Shown one piece after another: positions 26,881 through 33,443 of a stretch of DNA of 33,443 nt. The translations under genes and the position numbers were made by a program. The number at the start of each line of letters is the position of its first letter. Within the stretch, counting starts at the first letter, position 1. Where the stretch lies: assembly GCA_021800445.1 (NCBI GenBank), contig JAJYYZ010000021.1, positions 1 to 33,443 of the forward strand, in the 5' to 3' direction. The stretch comes from a bacterium (GTDB taxonomy: Bacteria > Thermotogota > Thermotogae > Mesoaciditogales > Mesoaciditogaceae). The notes beneath the pieces were generated by a model. The model saw nothing but the letters and a program-made list of their open reading frames with translations. It made no database searches and was not told the origin of the DNA.

Positions 26881-26914
26881 AATTTTAAAAGGCCGATGAG
26901 TTTTCTCATCGGCC
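26881..26914 (-). terminator. attenuator hairpin upstream of the asparagine synthetase gene
   Basis: On the minus strand GGCCGATGAG, loop AAAA, CTCATCGGCC form a perfect 10-bp stem, extended to 14 bp by flanking AAAA/TTTT, and followed by TTTTAAAATT. The U tract is short, so termination may be incomplete. It lies 17 nt from the start codon and 23 nt after the leader-peptide stop. Its 5' arm can pair instead with the antiterminator segment at 26949-26956. Confidence 0.8.
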
Positions 26915-26956
26915 TTTTGGGATTTTTATATCAAAAACTAACCCAACCGACCGATG
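26907..26956 (-). promoter_or_regulatory. antiterminator pairing in the Asn leader
   Basis: CATCGGTC (26949-26956), inside the last leader codons, pairs with GGCCGATG (26907-26914), the start of the terminator stem: eight pairs including one G-U. The two structures exclude each other. The segment starts 8 nt past the last Asn codon, and its end lies 8 nt before the stop codon. A ribosome stalled early in the Asn run leaves it free, and one at the stop masks it. This is a reading of base pairing, not an experiment. Confidence 0.75.
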
Positions 26957-27015
26957 TCGATTGAGTTATTATTGTTGTTAATTTTAGAAGTCATACATGT
27001 TAAACACATAATCAT
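26938..27015 (-). CDS. Asn-rich leader peptide of the asparagine synthetase attenuator
   Basis: ATG 27015 starts 25 codons ending in TAG at 26938-26940. AAGGAAG at 27023-27029 lies 7 nt upstream. Residues 13-17 are five consecutive Asn codons (26965-26979: AAC AAC AAT AAT AAC), followed by SIDIGRLG. An in-frame ATG at residue 8 is a possible second start. A peptide with five adjacent codons for the end product of the downstream enzyme is the signature of ribosome-mediated attenuation, as in trp, his or leu leaders. Confidence 0.82.
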   Translation of the reverse strand: MIMCLTCMTSKINNNNNSIDIGRLG

Positions 27016-27041
27016 TTCAACACTTCCTTGGAATTTCAAAT

Positions 27042-27070
27042 ATTATGCCACAAAAAAAATAAATTGTCAA
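27042..27070 (-). promoter_or_regulatory. sigma-70 type promoter of the Asn leader
   Basis: TTGACA (27065-27070, perfect -35), a 17-bp spacer, and CATAAT (27042-27047, five of six -10 bases). Transcription would begin near 27035, just before the leader ribosome site at 27023-27029. It is the best promoter I see in the window. Confidence 0.85.
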
Positions 27071-27190
27071 TAGCATGATTTGATTTTACGTTAAATCATG
27101 TGAAAATCATCCATTCATTTTATAGAAGGACAGATTACGAAAGGACACCTGTCGAATCTAAAAATTATTCGGAATTTAACGTTTTTTTAA

Positions 27191-27232
27191 GCAAGCATTC
27201 TCCCACTTCTATAAGTGGTGGGAGCATGTCAC
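27191..27232 (+). mobile_element. solo IS right-end hairpin between zwf and the Asn leader promoter
   Basis: The hairpin CTCCCACTTCTATAAGTGGT with flanking GCAAGCATT and GGGAGCATGTCAC matches the TnpB right end at 423-467. It occupies the gap between the convergently placed zwf stop and the promoter at 27042-27070. A short stretch upstream (27100-27190) shows no gene. Confidence 0.8.
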
Positions 27233-27253
27233 ACTTGATTCAGCATAATTGTT

Positions 27254-28810
27254 TCATAGTTGATGCCACGATCTGCCGTCTTTCTGAAGTAATTCATCTG
27301 CCTCCATCGGCCCCCAACTTCCGGATGGGTAGATGTGCAATTCGTTTTTTACCTTTTCCTGTTCATTTTGCCAGTTTTGAATGATGGGTGTGAAGATAGA
27401 CCATGATTCCTTCATGACGTCATCTCTCACAAAAAGCGTTTGATCTCCGAGCATACAATCTAAAAGCAATCTTTCGTACGCGTCTGGAGGTTTTTCTCCA
27501 AATACTTCTTCGTAATCAAAATTCATCGTAAGCGTGCTCATACACAACTTTGGTCCCGGATGTTTTGCCTGAAAGGACAGAACTATACCTTCCTCTGGCT
27601 GGATATTTATTCTTAAAATATTCGGCGGTATGTCATCTGTGGAGAGTTGTGGGAAGATGGAATGAGGAACGCGTTTAAACGTCACGACTATTTCGCTTAC
27701 CCTTTTTTGAAGTCTTTTGCCAGATCTCATATAAAATGGCACGCCGCTCCATCTCCAATTATCTATTAAAAATTTTCCCGCTGCAAATGTTTCTATTTTG
27801 GATTCCGGATTTACTCCTTTTTCGTGACGGTATTCGACGACGTCTTTGCCATCTATTTTCCCTGCTCCATATTGTCCGCGGATTATCCACTTGTCCAATT
27901 CATTTTCCGGAAATTTTCTTACAGATCTAAACAATTTTATTTTCTCATCATGAACTTCATTCGCATCGAATGATGCCGGTGGTTCCATTGCAACAAGGGA
28001 TAAAAGTTGCATCATATGGTTTTGAAACATATCTCTTATAACTCCTGCATGATCGTAATATCCGGCTCTATGTTCAACGCCAAGATCTTCCGCGACGGTT
28101 ATTTGAAAGTTGTCTATGTAGTGATTATTCCACACAGGTTCAAAAAGAGAATTTGCAAATCTCAAGATCAGTATATTCTGCACTGTTTCTTTTCCAAGAT
28201 AATGATCTATTCTGTAAATCTGATCTTCTCTTAAGACAAGGTGTAGTTTTTTATCAAGTTCCACAGCGCTTTCAAGATCGAACCCAAATGGTTTTTCAAC
28301 GATGACTCTCGAATAAGATGAATCGTCGTCGTAAGTTAAACCTAAATCCCCAAGGTTATCTATTATAGAGGTGTAAAGATCTGGAGGAACGGCCATATAG
28401 AATATCCTATTTCTATCGGTATGAAACTCTTTATCGAGACTTTTAATGCTCCATTTAAGATCGGAATACAAAGAAAGTGATTCATAATCTCCTGAAAGAT
28501 AAAAACATCTTTTCGAGAATTCTTGAATTTTGCCGTTGCTACCAGTATAATCCTTATTCGATAATTCAGAGATTATTTTTTCTCTAAATTCATCGTCCGT
28601 GAAATTGGTACGCGCTATTCCGAGAATGTAAAAATTTTCCGGAAGCAAATCTTTCAAAAACAAACTGAAAAGCGAGGGGATCAATTTTCTATGTGTCAGA
28701 TCTCCGGATGCACCAAAAATTATTATGCCTGTAGGTTTTGGAAGTGATTCCGTGCAGAAAAAATCTTTACAGGTTAAGATCTTTTTCTCCGGTTGAATCA
28801 ATTTTATCAT
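27254..28810 (-). CDS. zwf: glucose-6-phosphate 1-dehydrogenase
   Basis: This enzyme of about 518 residues has the dinucleotide-binding GASGDLTHRKL and the active-site RIDHYLGKE, plus EKPFG. It oxidises glucose 6-phosphate to 6-phosphogluconolactone with NADP+ and feeds the oxidative pentose phosphate pathway. The start is uncertain: ATG 28810 lacks a spaced ribosome site; TTG 28801 has GAGG 9 nt upstream; the in-frame codon at 28837 overlaps gnd by 70 bp. It follows gnd with overlap, so the two pathway steps are coexpressed. No pgl lactonase gene is seen. Confidence 0.95.
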   Translation of the reverse strand: MIKLIQPEKKILTCKDFFCTESLPKPTGIIIFGASGDLTHRKLIPSLFSLFLKDLLPENFYILGIARTNFTDDEFREKIISELSNKDYTGSNGKIQEFSKRCFYLSGDYESLSLYSDLKWSIKSLDKEFHTDRNRIFYMAVPPDLYTSIIDNLGDLGLTYDDDSSYSRVIVEKPFGFDLESAVELDKKLHLVLREDQIYRIDHYLGKETVQNILILRFANSLFEPVWNNHYIDNFQITVAEDLGVEHRAGYYDHAGVIRDMFQNHMMQLLSLVAMEPPASFDANEVHDEKIKLFRSVRKFPENELDKWIIRGQYGAGKIDGKDVVEYRHEKGVNPESKIETFAAGKFLIDNWRWSGVPFYMRSGKRLQKRVSEIVVTFKRVPHSIFPQLSTDDIPPNILRINIQPEEGIVLSFQAKHPGPKLCMSTLTMNFDYEEVFGEKPPDAYERLLLDCMLGDQTLFVRDDVMKESWSIFTPIIQNWQNEQEKVKNELHIYPSGSWGPMEADELLQKDGRSWHQL

Positions 28811-29711
28811 CCTCTTTGTAAATTTTATGACCGCCAAATTCTTTTCTCAACGCCGCTATAACTTTATCGGAGAAAAGATCATCTTGCCTTGATTCGAATC
28901 TTTTGAACAGAGAATAGGCTATTACATTTGCTGATACTCCGAGATCAACCGCTTCTTTGACAGCCCAGCGGCCCTCTCCTGAATCATCGACGTATCCTTT
29001 TATATTGGAAAGCGCGCCGTCCTCTTTAAGTGCTGATTCCAAGAGTTCTAAAAGCCATGATCTGATGACACTTCCGTGATTCCAAATATGTGCGACTTTG
29101 CCGAGATCAAGATTTGCCCCGTAAGGTGAAGATTTCAAAATTTCAAAACCTTCTCCGTAGGATTCCATCAATGCGTATTCAATGCCGTTGTGAATCATCT
29201 TTGTGTAGTGACCTGAACCTGTGTTACCGCAATACATGTAACCTTCTTTGGGAGCAAGTGCTTTCAAAATAGGTTCGATGTATTTAAAATCTTCCACTTT
29301 TCCACCTATCATGGTGCAATAACCAACTTCTAAACCCCATATACCACCTGAGACACCAGCGTCGATGTAGTCAATTCCTGACTTTTCAAGGTATGCCGCG
29401 CGCCTTAAATCATCTTTGTAAAACCCATTGCTACCGTCTATTATTATATCTCCCTTAGATAAAATTTTGGAGAGCATTTCAACGTATTCATCAGTCGGAT
29501 TACCGGCAGGAAGCATTATCCAGACAATCCTCCGCTTGCTTAAATGATTTACAAGTTCATCAAGAGTTTGAACACCAATCGCGCCTTCCTTTTCAATCTC
29601 TTGAGTTTTTTCAAAAGTTCTGTTGTAGGCGACAACCTCATGACCATTTTTTAAAAGCCTGCGAGCCATATTCATACCCATTCGACCAAGTCCTATAATT
29701 CCAATCTTCAT
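28767..29711 (-). CDS. gnd: 6-phosphogluconate dehydrogenase, decarboxylating (short form)
   Basis: This 314-residue protein is shorter than the 470-residue E. coli type and resembles the short GndA/YqeC-like form. The Rossmann start is MKIGIIGLGRMGMNMARRL; SGGIWG, and NHGSVIRSWLLELLE in the C-terminal domain, are also seen. It converts 6-phosphogluconate to ribulose 5-phosphate and CO2. Cofactor preference (NAD or NADP) cannot be read with certainty: after beta-2 the residues are AYNRTFEK, where Asn-Arg-Thr suggests NADP. GAGGTG precedes the ATG. zwf overlaps its end. Confidence 0.93.
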   Translation of the reverse strand: MKIGIIGLGRMGMNMARRLLKNGHEVVAYNRTFEKTQEIEKEGAIGVQTLDELVNHLSKRRIVWIMLPAGNPTDEYVEMLSKILSKGDIIIDGSNGFYKDDLRRAAYLEKSGIDYIDAGVSGGIWGLEVGYCTMIGGKVEDFKYIEPILKALAPKEGYMYCGNTGSGHYTKMIHNGIEYALMESYGEGFEILKSSPYGANLDLGKVAHIWNHGSVIRSWLLELLESALKEDGALSNIKGYVDDSGEGRWAVKEAVDLGVSANVIAYSLFKRFESRQDDLFSDKVIAALRKEFGGHKIYKEDDKIDSTGEKDLNL

Positions 29712-29716
29712 TTAAA

Positions 29717-30247
29717 TCACCTCTCTATCGATTTATTGTTTTTTGATCCATCTTTGAATCTTAACAACAAACGTGTTTTACATACATCTTCAGTTGGAAG
29801 ATCGCCATTTTCTGAAAAATATGAGAAACAAAAACACTCGCGCGTGTGAAATTTCTTCTCCATGAGATCCACGAATTCCATAAAAGCAGAGATGTTTTTG
29901 ATCGCCTTTTCATCAAGATCATGCTCTATCTTGTGAGCGTCTTTTTCCGCGGTTTCTTGAGGCAAATTCAAGATATCCTTTAAAAATTCGTAAAGCACTT
30001 TGTGCCTTTTTTCTATTTGTGTTGCGAATTCCTTCCCTTTTCCCGTCAATTCAACGTATCCGTAATTTTCGTGGACGATGAGTCCGGCCTTCTCCATTTT
30101 TTTCAACATCACATTTACCGCAGGCATTTTCACCTTTCTTTTTTCGGCTATATCTTTTAACCTTACAATTTTCTTTTCATCGCCCAATTTCAATATATCC
30201 AAAAGATAATCTTGAAAGCTGCTGCTTAAATCATTTATATTTTCCAT
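29717..30247 (-). CDS. DtxR/MntR-family metal-dependent transcriptional regulator
   Basis: The 176-residue protein has an N-terminal winged helix (VRLKDIAEKRKVKMPAVNVM to VELTGKGKEFA) and a dimerisation domain with potential metal ligands in EKDAHKIEHDLDE. A C-terminal extension holds a Cys cluster (CFCF, then Cys near 158). Family members repress transport or storage genes when Fe2+ or Mn2+ is bound. It lies 7 bp after the NRAMP gene, so self-regulation of the metal transporter operon is likely. The metal is not predictable from sequence alone. Confidence 0.9.
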   Translation of the reverse strand: MENINDLSSSFQDYLLDILKLGDEKKIVRLKDIAEKRKVKMPAVNVMLKKMEKAGLIVHENYGYVELTGKGKEFATQIEKRHKVLYEFLKDILNLPQETAEKDAHKIEHDLDEKAIKNISAFMEFVDLMEKKFHTRECFCFSYFSENGDLPTEDVCKTRLLLRFKDGSKNNKSIER

Positions 30248-30254
30248 TTTCCCC

Positions 30255-31511
30255 TCACAGACTTTTTAAGGCTATAAATCCGAAGATCAGAACAAATGAA
30301 AGACTTCCCCAATAAAATGTTTTCCATTTTTTGTTAGACACATATTCGCCCATGATCTTTTTGTTTGAAGAGATAACCCCGACCATTATTCCGGGCCCTA
30401 TGAGCACGAAAACAAAGATAACCATCAAATTAAGCATAAAATTTATAAGATCCGAACTGAAGATCATCGGAATAAAAACGGCCGGCAAACTTTCAAACAC
30501 ATATACTATCCATGCTTTATCTTTTGGAATGTTAGCCGCTTCCACAAAGCCCCATGCACTTCCCAAAGACACGACCACAAGCGCAAGGAAGCCTGCGGCG
30601 GCAAGCCCTATGCCGAATATGTAAGGAGAGAGAGGACCGGCTATCGAGGACAGTATCGTTGAGAGTTCTTTGGGCGACATAAGGTTATCGGATGGATCAA
30701 CACCGGTAGCGACCATTTCAACGATAACCATCAAAACTTCTGTGGCTATTGCCCCTATCAAGGTTTCCTTTTTCGAAAGAGAAAGTGCCCTTCTTTTCAA
30801 ATACGACTCTCCTTCTTCGCCTAAGTGTTCATGTACAGACGCAACCTTTTCTCCTGCCGCCGACGCCTGAAAAAAGAGCATAAAAGGCATTACCACCGCT
30901 CCAACGGTCACAGCAAGCATGAAGAAAAAAGAAGTGGACGGAAGCACGTAAATAGGTGAATAAGGCTTGATTCCTCGGAAAATCAGCGTGATGACAAATG
31001 TCGCTATCAAAACGCCCGAAATGGCAAGCAATAGTTTCTCGAATTGGGCATATTTTCTTTTCGTTATCAGAAGGATGTGTAAAACAAAAACAACTGGCAA
31101 AGATATAAAAGGAGATATTCCGAAAATCTTAAGTCCTATCGCTATCCCCGCATATTCGGCGATGTAAGTTATAACGTCCGTTACCACCATGGGAATCGTA
31201 AGTGCAAGGGCAGTACTTTTTGAGTAATGCTTTCTTATCACCGTTCCGAGCCCTTGCTGTGTTACAACGCCTATTCTTCCCGCCGCTTCTTGAATAAAAA
31301 AGAGTGGTATTATAAGCAATAACATAAACCATATTAGTCCGTATTTAAACGTTGCACCCACTTCGGCTGCGCTTATCGTGCTCGCAGCATCCATATCAGC
31401 CATCATCGTAAGCCATGCAGGACCGAAGAGGTGCATGTGATGACGGTGACGAAATATACGCTTAGAGGTTGATCGATCTGTGTTTTTGAGATATTCGTTC
31501 TGCAAGATCAT
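30255..31511 (-). CDS. divergent NRAMP-family divalent metal transporter
   Basis: This 418-residue protein with about 11 spans has the NRAMP core. The TM1 metal-site motif, DPGN in classical Mn/Fe transporters, reads DMDA at 39-42, so the binding-site Asn is lost; the TM6 Met remains in VVMPFMLFF. This belongs to an alternative clade starting GPAWLxMxADxDAAS, of uncertain cation preference; the related NRMT branch moves Mg2+. Next to a DtxR-type regulator, Fe or Mn uptake is the most likely role. The start at 31511 overlaps the flavodiiron gene by 50 bp; a start at Met26 (31436) lacks a ribosome site. Confidence 0.85.
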   Translation of the reverse strand: MILQNEYLKNTDRSTSKRIFRHRHHMHLFGPAWLTMMADMDAASTISAAEVGATFKYGLIWFMLLLIIPLFFIQEAAGRIGVVTQQGLGTVIRKHYSKSTALALTIPMVVTDVITYIAEYAGIAIGLKIFGISPFISLPVVFVLHILLITKRKYAQFEKLLLAISGVLIATFVITLIFRGIKPYSPIYVLPSTSFFFMLAVTVGAVVMPFMLFFQASAAGEKVASVHEHLGEEGESYLKRRALSLSKKETLIGAIATEVLMVIVEMVATGVDPSDNLMSPKELSTILSSIAGPLSPYIFGIGLAAAGFLALVVVSLGSAWGFVEAANIPKDKAWIVYVFESLPAVFIPMIFSSDLINFMLNLMVIFVFVLIGPGIMVGVISSNKKIMGEYVSNKKWKTFYWGSLSFVLIFGFIALKSL

Positions 31512-32643
31512 CTATTCCTTTCAAATCTTCCTCCGTGCCATCCCCTTTTATGAGTACGGGCGGTATCATATCAATCTTCAAATTGCCCAGTAAACCTGCA
31601 AGTATATCGACCTCGCGTCCTCCCCAGTCGTAAGATCCTATCACGGATGCGAACTTTGCCTTCGGTCTTAAAACATTTGCCAAATATGCGACGTAGGCAA
31701 TCTTTGGATGTACACCTCCGAGCATTGTTGGAGATGCAATAACTATCGTCGCGGCATCTATTAAAGCCATTGCGATGTTACCTATGTCTGCAGTTACGAC
31801 ATCAAATGGTCTTGCGTCGATTCCTTTCTTTTGGAGTTTTCTTACAAGGCGATCGACGAACTTTTGAATGCTTCCGTGCATGGAAAGGTAAGGAATGACA
31901 ACGGTATTTTTGACATCCTCGGAAGACCATTCACCGTAGGCGTCTATTATCATCTTTGAATTTTGATAAATGCATCCATGGGATGGCGCTATTATCTCGA
32001 AATCAAAATCTTTTATCTTTTGAAGATTTGATCTTATAGAAGTTCTGAATGGAACCATTATCTCTGAATAATATCTTTTGGCAGTTTCCATTACCTTGCC
32101 TTCATTCGTTGCGAAAAGATCGTTTGTGGCTATGTGAGATCCGAAAAAATCGCACGTGAAAAGTATTTTATCCTCCTCAAGGTAGGTTGAAAAGGTCTCA
32201 GGCCAGTGAACCCACGGTGTAAAGATGAACTTTAAAGTTTTCCCCCCAAGATCAATCGTATCCATGTCTTCGATGACCAAAAATTTATCCTCTGGCACCT
32301 TCACAAGGTCGATCAAGAATTCTTTGCCTTTTTTGTTTGTGACAACTTCGACCATGGGGTACATCTTCATGACTTCGAGAATAGATCCGGAATGATCCTG
32401 CTCGGAATGCTGAGATGCGATGTAATCGATCCGGTGCAAATCCAAACTTTTCAAATCTTCGACGAGTTCTTTTGCTTTTCTGGGATCCACGGTGTCGATA
32501 AGTACGATCTTATTCTTCCCTTTAACAACGTAAGCGTTATAACTTGTACCGTCCGGAAGAGGAATAAGTTCATCAAAAAGCGTTCTGTTCCAATCGTTAG
32601 CCCTTAAAGAAAAAACGTCTGTTTTGATTTTTTGAACTGCCAT
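31462..32643 (-). CDS. flavodiiron protein (FprA/rubredoxin-oxygen oxidoreductase family)
   Basis: ATG 32643 has GGAGG 9 nt upstream and gives 393 residues. The N-terminal metallo-beta-lactamase diiron domain has HSEQDH at 79-84, then His in WVHWPET, Asp in TCDFFGSH and His in APSHG. The C-terminal flavodoxin domain (about 250-390) begins VVIPYLSMHGS, where FMN is expected to bind. The family reduces O2 to water and/or NO to N2O in anaerobes, taking electrons from rubredoxin or a similar carrier. It heads a run with NRAMP, DtxR-type regulator, gnd and zwf, giving a link to metal supply and reducing power. No rubredoxin gene is near. Confidence 0.95.
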   Translation of the reverse strand: MAVQKIKTDVFSLRANDWNRTLFDELIPLPDGTSYNAYVVKGKNKIVLIDTVDPRKAKELVEDLKSLDLHRIDYIASQHSEQDHSGSILEVMKMYPMVEVVTNKKGKEFLIDLVKVPEDKFLVIEDMDTIDLGGKTLKFIFTPWVHWPETFSTYLEEDKILFTCDFFGSHIATNDLFATNEGKVMETAKRYYSEIMVPFRTSIRSNLQKIKDFDFEIIAPSHGCIYQNSKMIIDAYGEWSSEDVKNTVVIPYLSMHGSIQKFVDRLVRKLQKKGIDARPFDVVTADIGNIAMALIDAATIVIASPTMLGGVHPKIAYVAYLANVLRPKAKFASVIGSYDWGGREVDILAGLLGNLKIDMIPPVLIKGDGTEEDLKGIDDLAERISQKHRSINL

Positions 32644-32910
32644 AACCATTCGCCTCCATAAAGTTATATTCATCAAACTTTGTTATCTCTATTTAAGTAT
32701 AACATCGGATAATGATTTAAAGGTTTCTTTTTTTTGAAATTAATGTTTATTTCTGTTTTCCCATGTACTACGCGCTCATATACACCGGCTCCAGCATTCG
32801 TTCTTAGTTTTTGTTCACTATTTACGTGTCACTTTTTTTCTCCAATCGCTAACGTCTTTTTTCCACAAACTACGTGCCATGCTAAATTACATTTCACTTT
32901 TAACCTTTTT

Positions 32911-32955
32911 GAGCAAGAATTCTCCCACTTCTACAAGTGGTGAGATGAATTGCTC
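32911..32955 (+). mobile_element. solo IS right-end-derived palindrome
   Basis: The centre matches the TnpB right end (CTCCCACTTCTACAAGTGGT), but the 3' side reads GAGATGAATTGCTC in place of GAGTATGTCAC. The whole 45 nt therefore becomes an extended inverted repeat: GAGCAAGAATTCTC against GAGATGAATTGCTC. It has one more arm than the copies at 8597 and 27191. Confidence 0.7.
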
Positions 32956-33110
32956 TTTGATTTGTGTTAGAATGGAATCAGATATACTGAACAAACTTTA
33001 AATTCCGAATCATCGCCGCGGCAGGTGCCTCCTGATGGCGGGTAGGTTGTGGCTCGTAGCAATCTGTAATCAGAAAAACTCTTCACTACTCACTCGTCAC
33101 TGTTCACTGA

Positions 33111-33131
33111 TCGAGGCATCCTGCCCTCCGC
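33111..33131 (-). repeat. inverted copy of the GC-rich repeat at 17428-17448
   Basis: All 21 bases match the reverse complement of 17428-17448. Beyond it the two sites differ: the right side here runs straight into the truncated tnpB frame, the left side holds CACT-rich DNA and a second GC-rich part (33013-33060). Confidence 0.8.
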
Positions 33132-33162
33132 TTATGACTATTCGACTTTTAAAGTGAATTAA

Positions 33163-33443
33163 AGTATAGTAACAATCATTCGTCAGCATGTATTACCAAA
33201 GATGGGTCTTGTTCGCATCAAAGTTCACCGTCAGATTCCGCAAAGTTATAACATCAAATTCTGTACGATATCTCAAAGTCCAAGCGGCAAATACTACGTA
33301 AGCATTCTGACCGAACACGAAACGGACATACAACCCGTCAAAGTAATTGAAGAGGATAAAGTCATAGGGTTAGATATGGATATGAAAAATCTCTTTACCG
33401 ATAGCCAAGGTAAGAGAGCGGGATATCCGAGATATTACCGTAA
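33163..33443 (+). pseudogene. tnpB: TnpB fragment (5'-truncated, runs off the window)
   Basis: The open frame reads RQHVLPKMGLVRIKVHRQIP, then SGKYYVSILTE, then VIGLDMDMKNLFTDSQG: the central part of TnpB including the RuvC-I catalytic Asp. A TAA at 33160-33162 precedes it in the same frame. Before the stop the frame reads STFKVN, which could be an older tnpB remnant, but about 120 N-terminal residues are absent and a GC-rich repeat lies in their place. The fragment ends at the window edge, shortly before where the fragment at 3-449 begins in family alignments, so the two may be copies of the same element. Confidence 0.85.

Larger units (their letters stand above)
32644..33162. other. noncoding region between the flavodiiron operon and the tnpB fragment
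   Basis: It contains a possible TATACT -10 for the flavodiiron operon on the minus strand (32696-32701; no good -35), short imperfect repeats of the type ACTACGCGCTCA, TTTACGTGTCAC and ACTACGTGCCA (32766-32880), an IS right-end palindrome at 32911-32955 and a GC-rich stretch from 33013. The last includes an inverted copy of the 17428-17448 sequence at 33111-33131. I see no gene in it. Confidence 0.6.

Noticed and set aside
26888-26917. Hairpin read as a simple terminator of an upstream gene
   Set aside because: No gene ends upstream on the minus strand within the leader; the alternative pairing and Asn codons fit an attenuator better.
26865-27040. T-box riboswitch for tRNA-Asn
   Set aside because: No T-box consensus or specifier-loop architecture; the leader is short and holds a translatable Asn run instead.
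27100-27384. Plus-strand 94-codon frame over the solo IS end and zwf 3' end
   Set aside because: It overlaps zwf on the other strand, has no ribosome site and no recognisable protein features.
32734-32943. Plus-strand 69-codon frame upstream of the tnpB fragment
   Set aside because: It has Phe/Ser/Cys-rich translation typical of noncoding AT-rich DNA and runs into the IS hairpin; no ribosome site.
423-32955. CRISPR array built from the repeated hairpins
   Set aside because: The five copies are kilobases apart and on both strands, with no regular spacing; they match an IS end.

Overview
The window is AT-rich bacterial DNA with strong AGGAGG-type ribosome binding sites, tightly overlapping genes and several anaerobe/thermophile-type genes: a flavodiiron protein, a CBS-linked tRNA nucleotidyltransferase, a GlmL-like ATPase, an archaeal-type asparagine synthetase and a toga-like outer-membrane protein. 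I infer a member of the Thermotogota, perhaps near Mesoaciditoga/Athalassotoga; this comes from gene content only. Both ends lie inside tnpB genes of the same IS200/IS605-type family, so the window may be a whole contig that broke at insertion-sequence copies.

Layout. (1) 1-2206: the 3' part of a TnpB gene and its right-end hairpin are inserted in an oligopeptide ABC permease gene (dppC-like), followed by the ATPase dppD. (2) 2207-12679, all minus strand: glmL-like ATPase, RNase H, Yip1-like membrane protein, GT4 glycosyltransferase, a second membrane protein, then kdpA-kdpB-kdpC and a kdpD that ends before the histidine-kinase domains. (3) 12701-12717: a perfect palindrome carrying TATAAT on both strands separates the two divergent transcription units. 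(4) 12736-25932, all plus strand: RseC-like protein, metallo-beta-lactamase-fold hydrolase, hpt, a 49-codon membrane peptide, recG, rsmD, then a secreted beta-rich protein, an outer-membrane barrel, mutS2, a CBS/tRNA nucleotidyltransferase, a UPF0104 flippase-like protein and rpmE, closed by a terminator. (5) 25956-27070, minus: an asparagine synthetase of the AsnRS-derived (archaeal) type, preceded by a complete ribosome-mediated attenuator. (6) 27254-32643, minus: flavodiiron protein, divergent NRAMP transporter, DtxR-type regulator, gnd and zwf as one unit.

The best finding is the leader of the asparagine synthetase gene. A near-consensus promoter (TTGACA, 17 bp, CATAAT) is followed by a Shine-Dalgarno and a 25-codon open frame with five consecutive Asn codons. 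An antiterminator segment overlaps the end of that frame, and a GC-rich hairpin lies just before the structural gene. The parts have the geometry of trp/his-style attenuation and give independent support for the gene making asparagine.

A second theme is the insertion sequence. Besides the copy inside dppC, four solo copies of its right-end hairpin (about 33-46 nt) lie in intergenic DNA, including the short gap just upstream of kdpA, the dppD/kdpD junction and the region upstream of the asparagine attenuator. A separate GC-rich repeat sits at 17427-17501 and, in inverted orientation, fused to the truncated tnpB at the right end.
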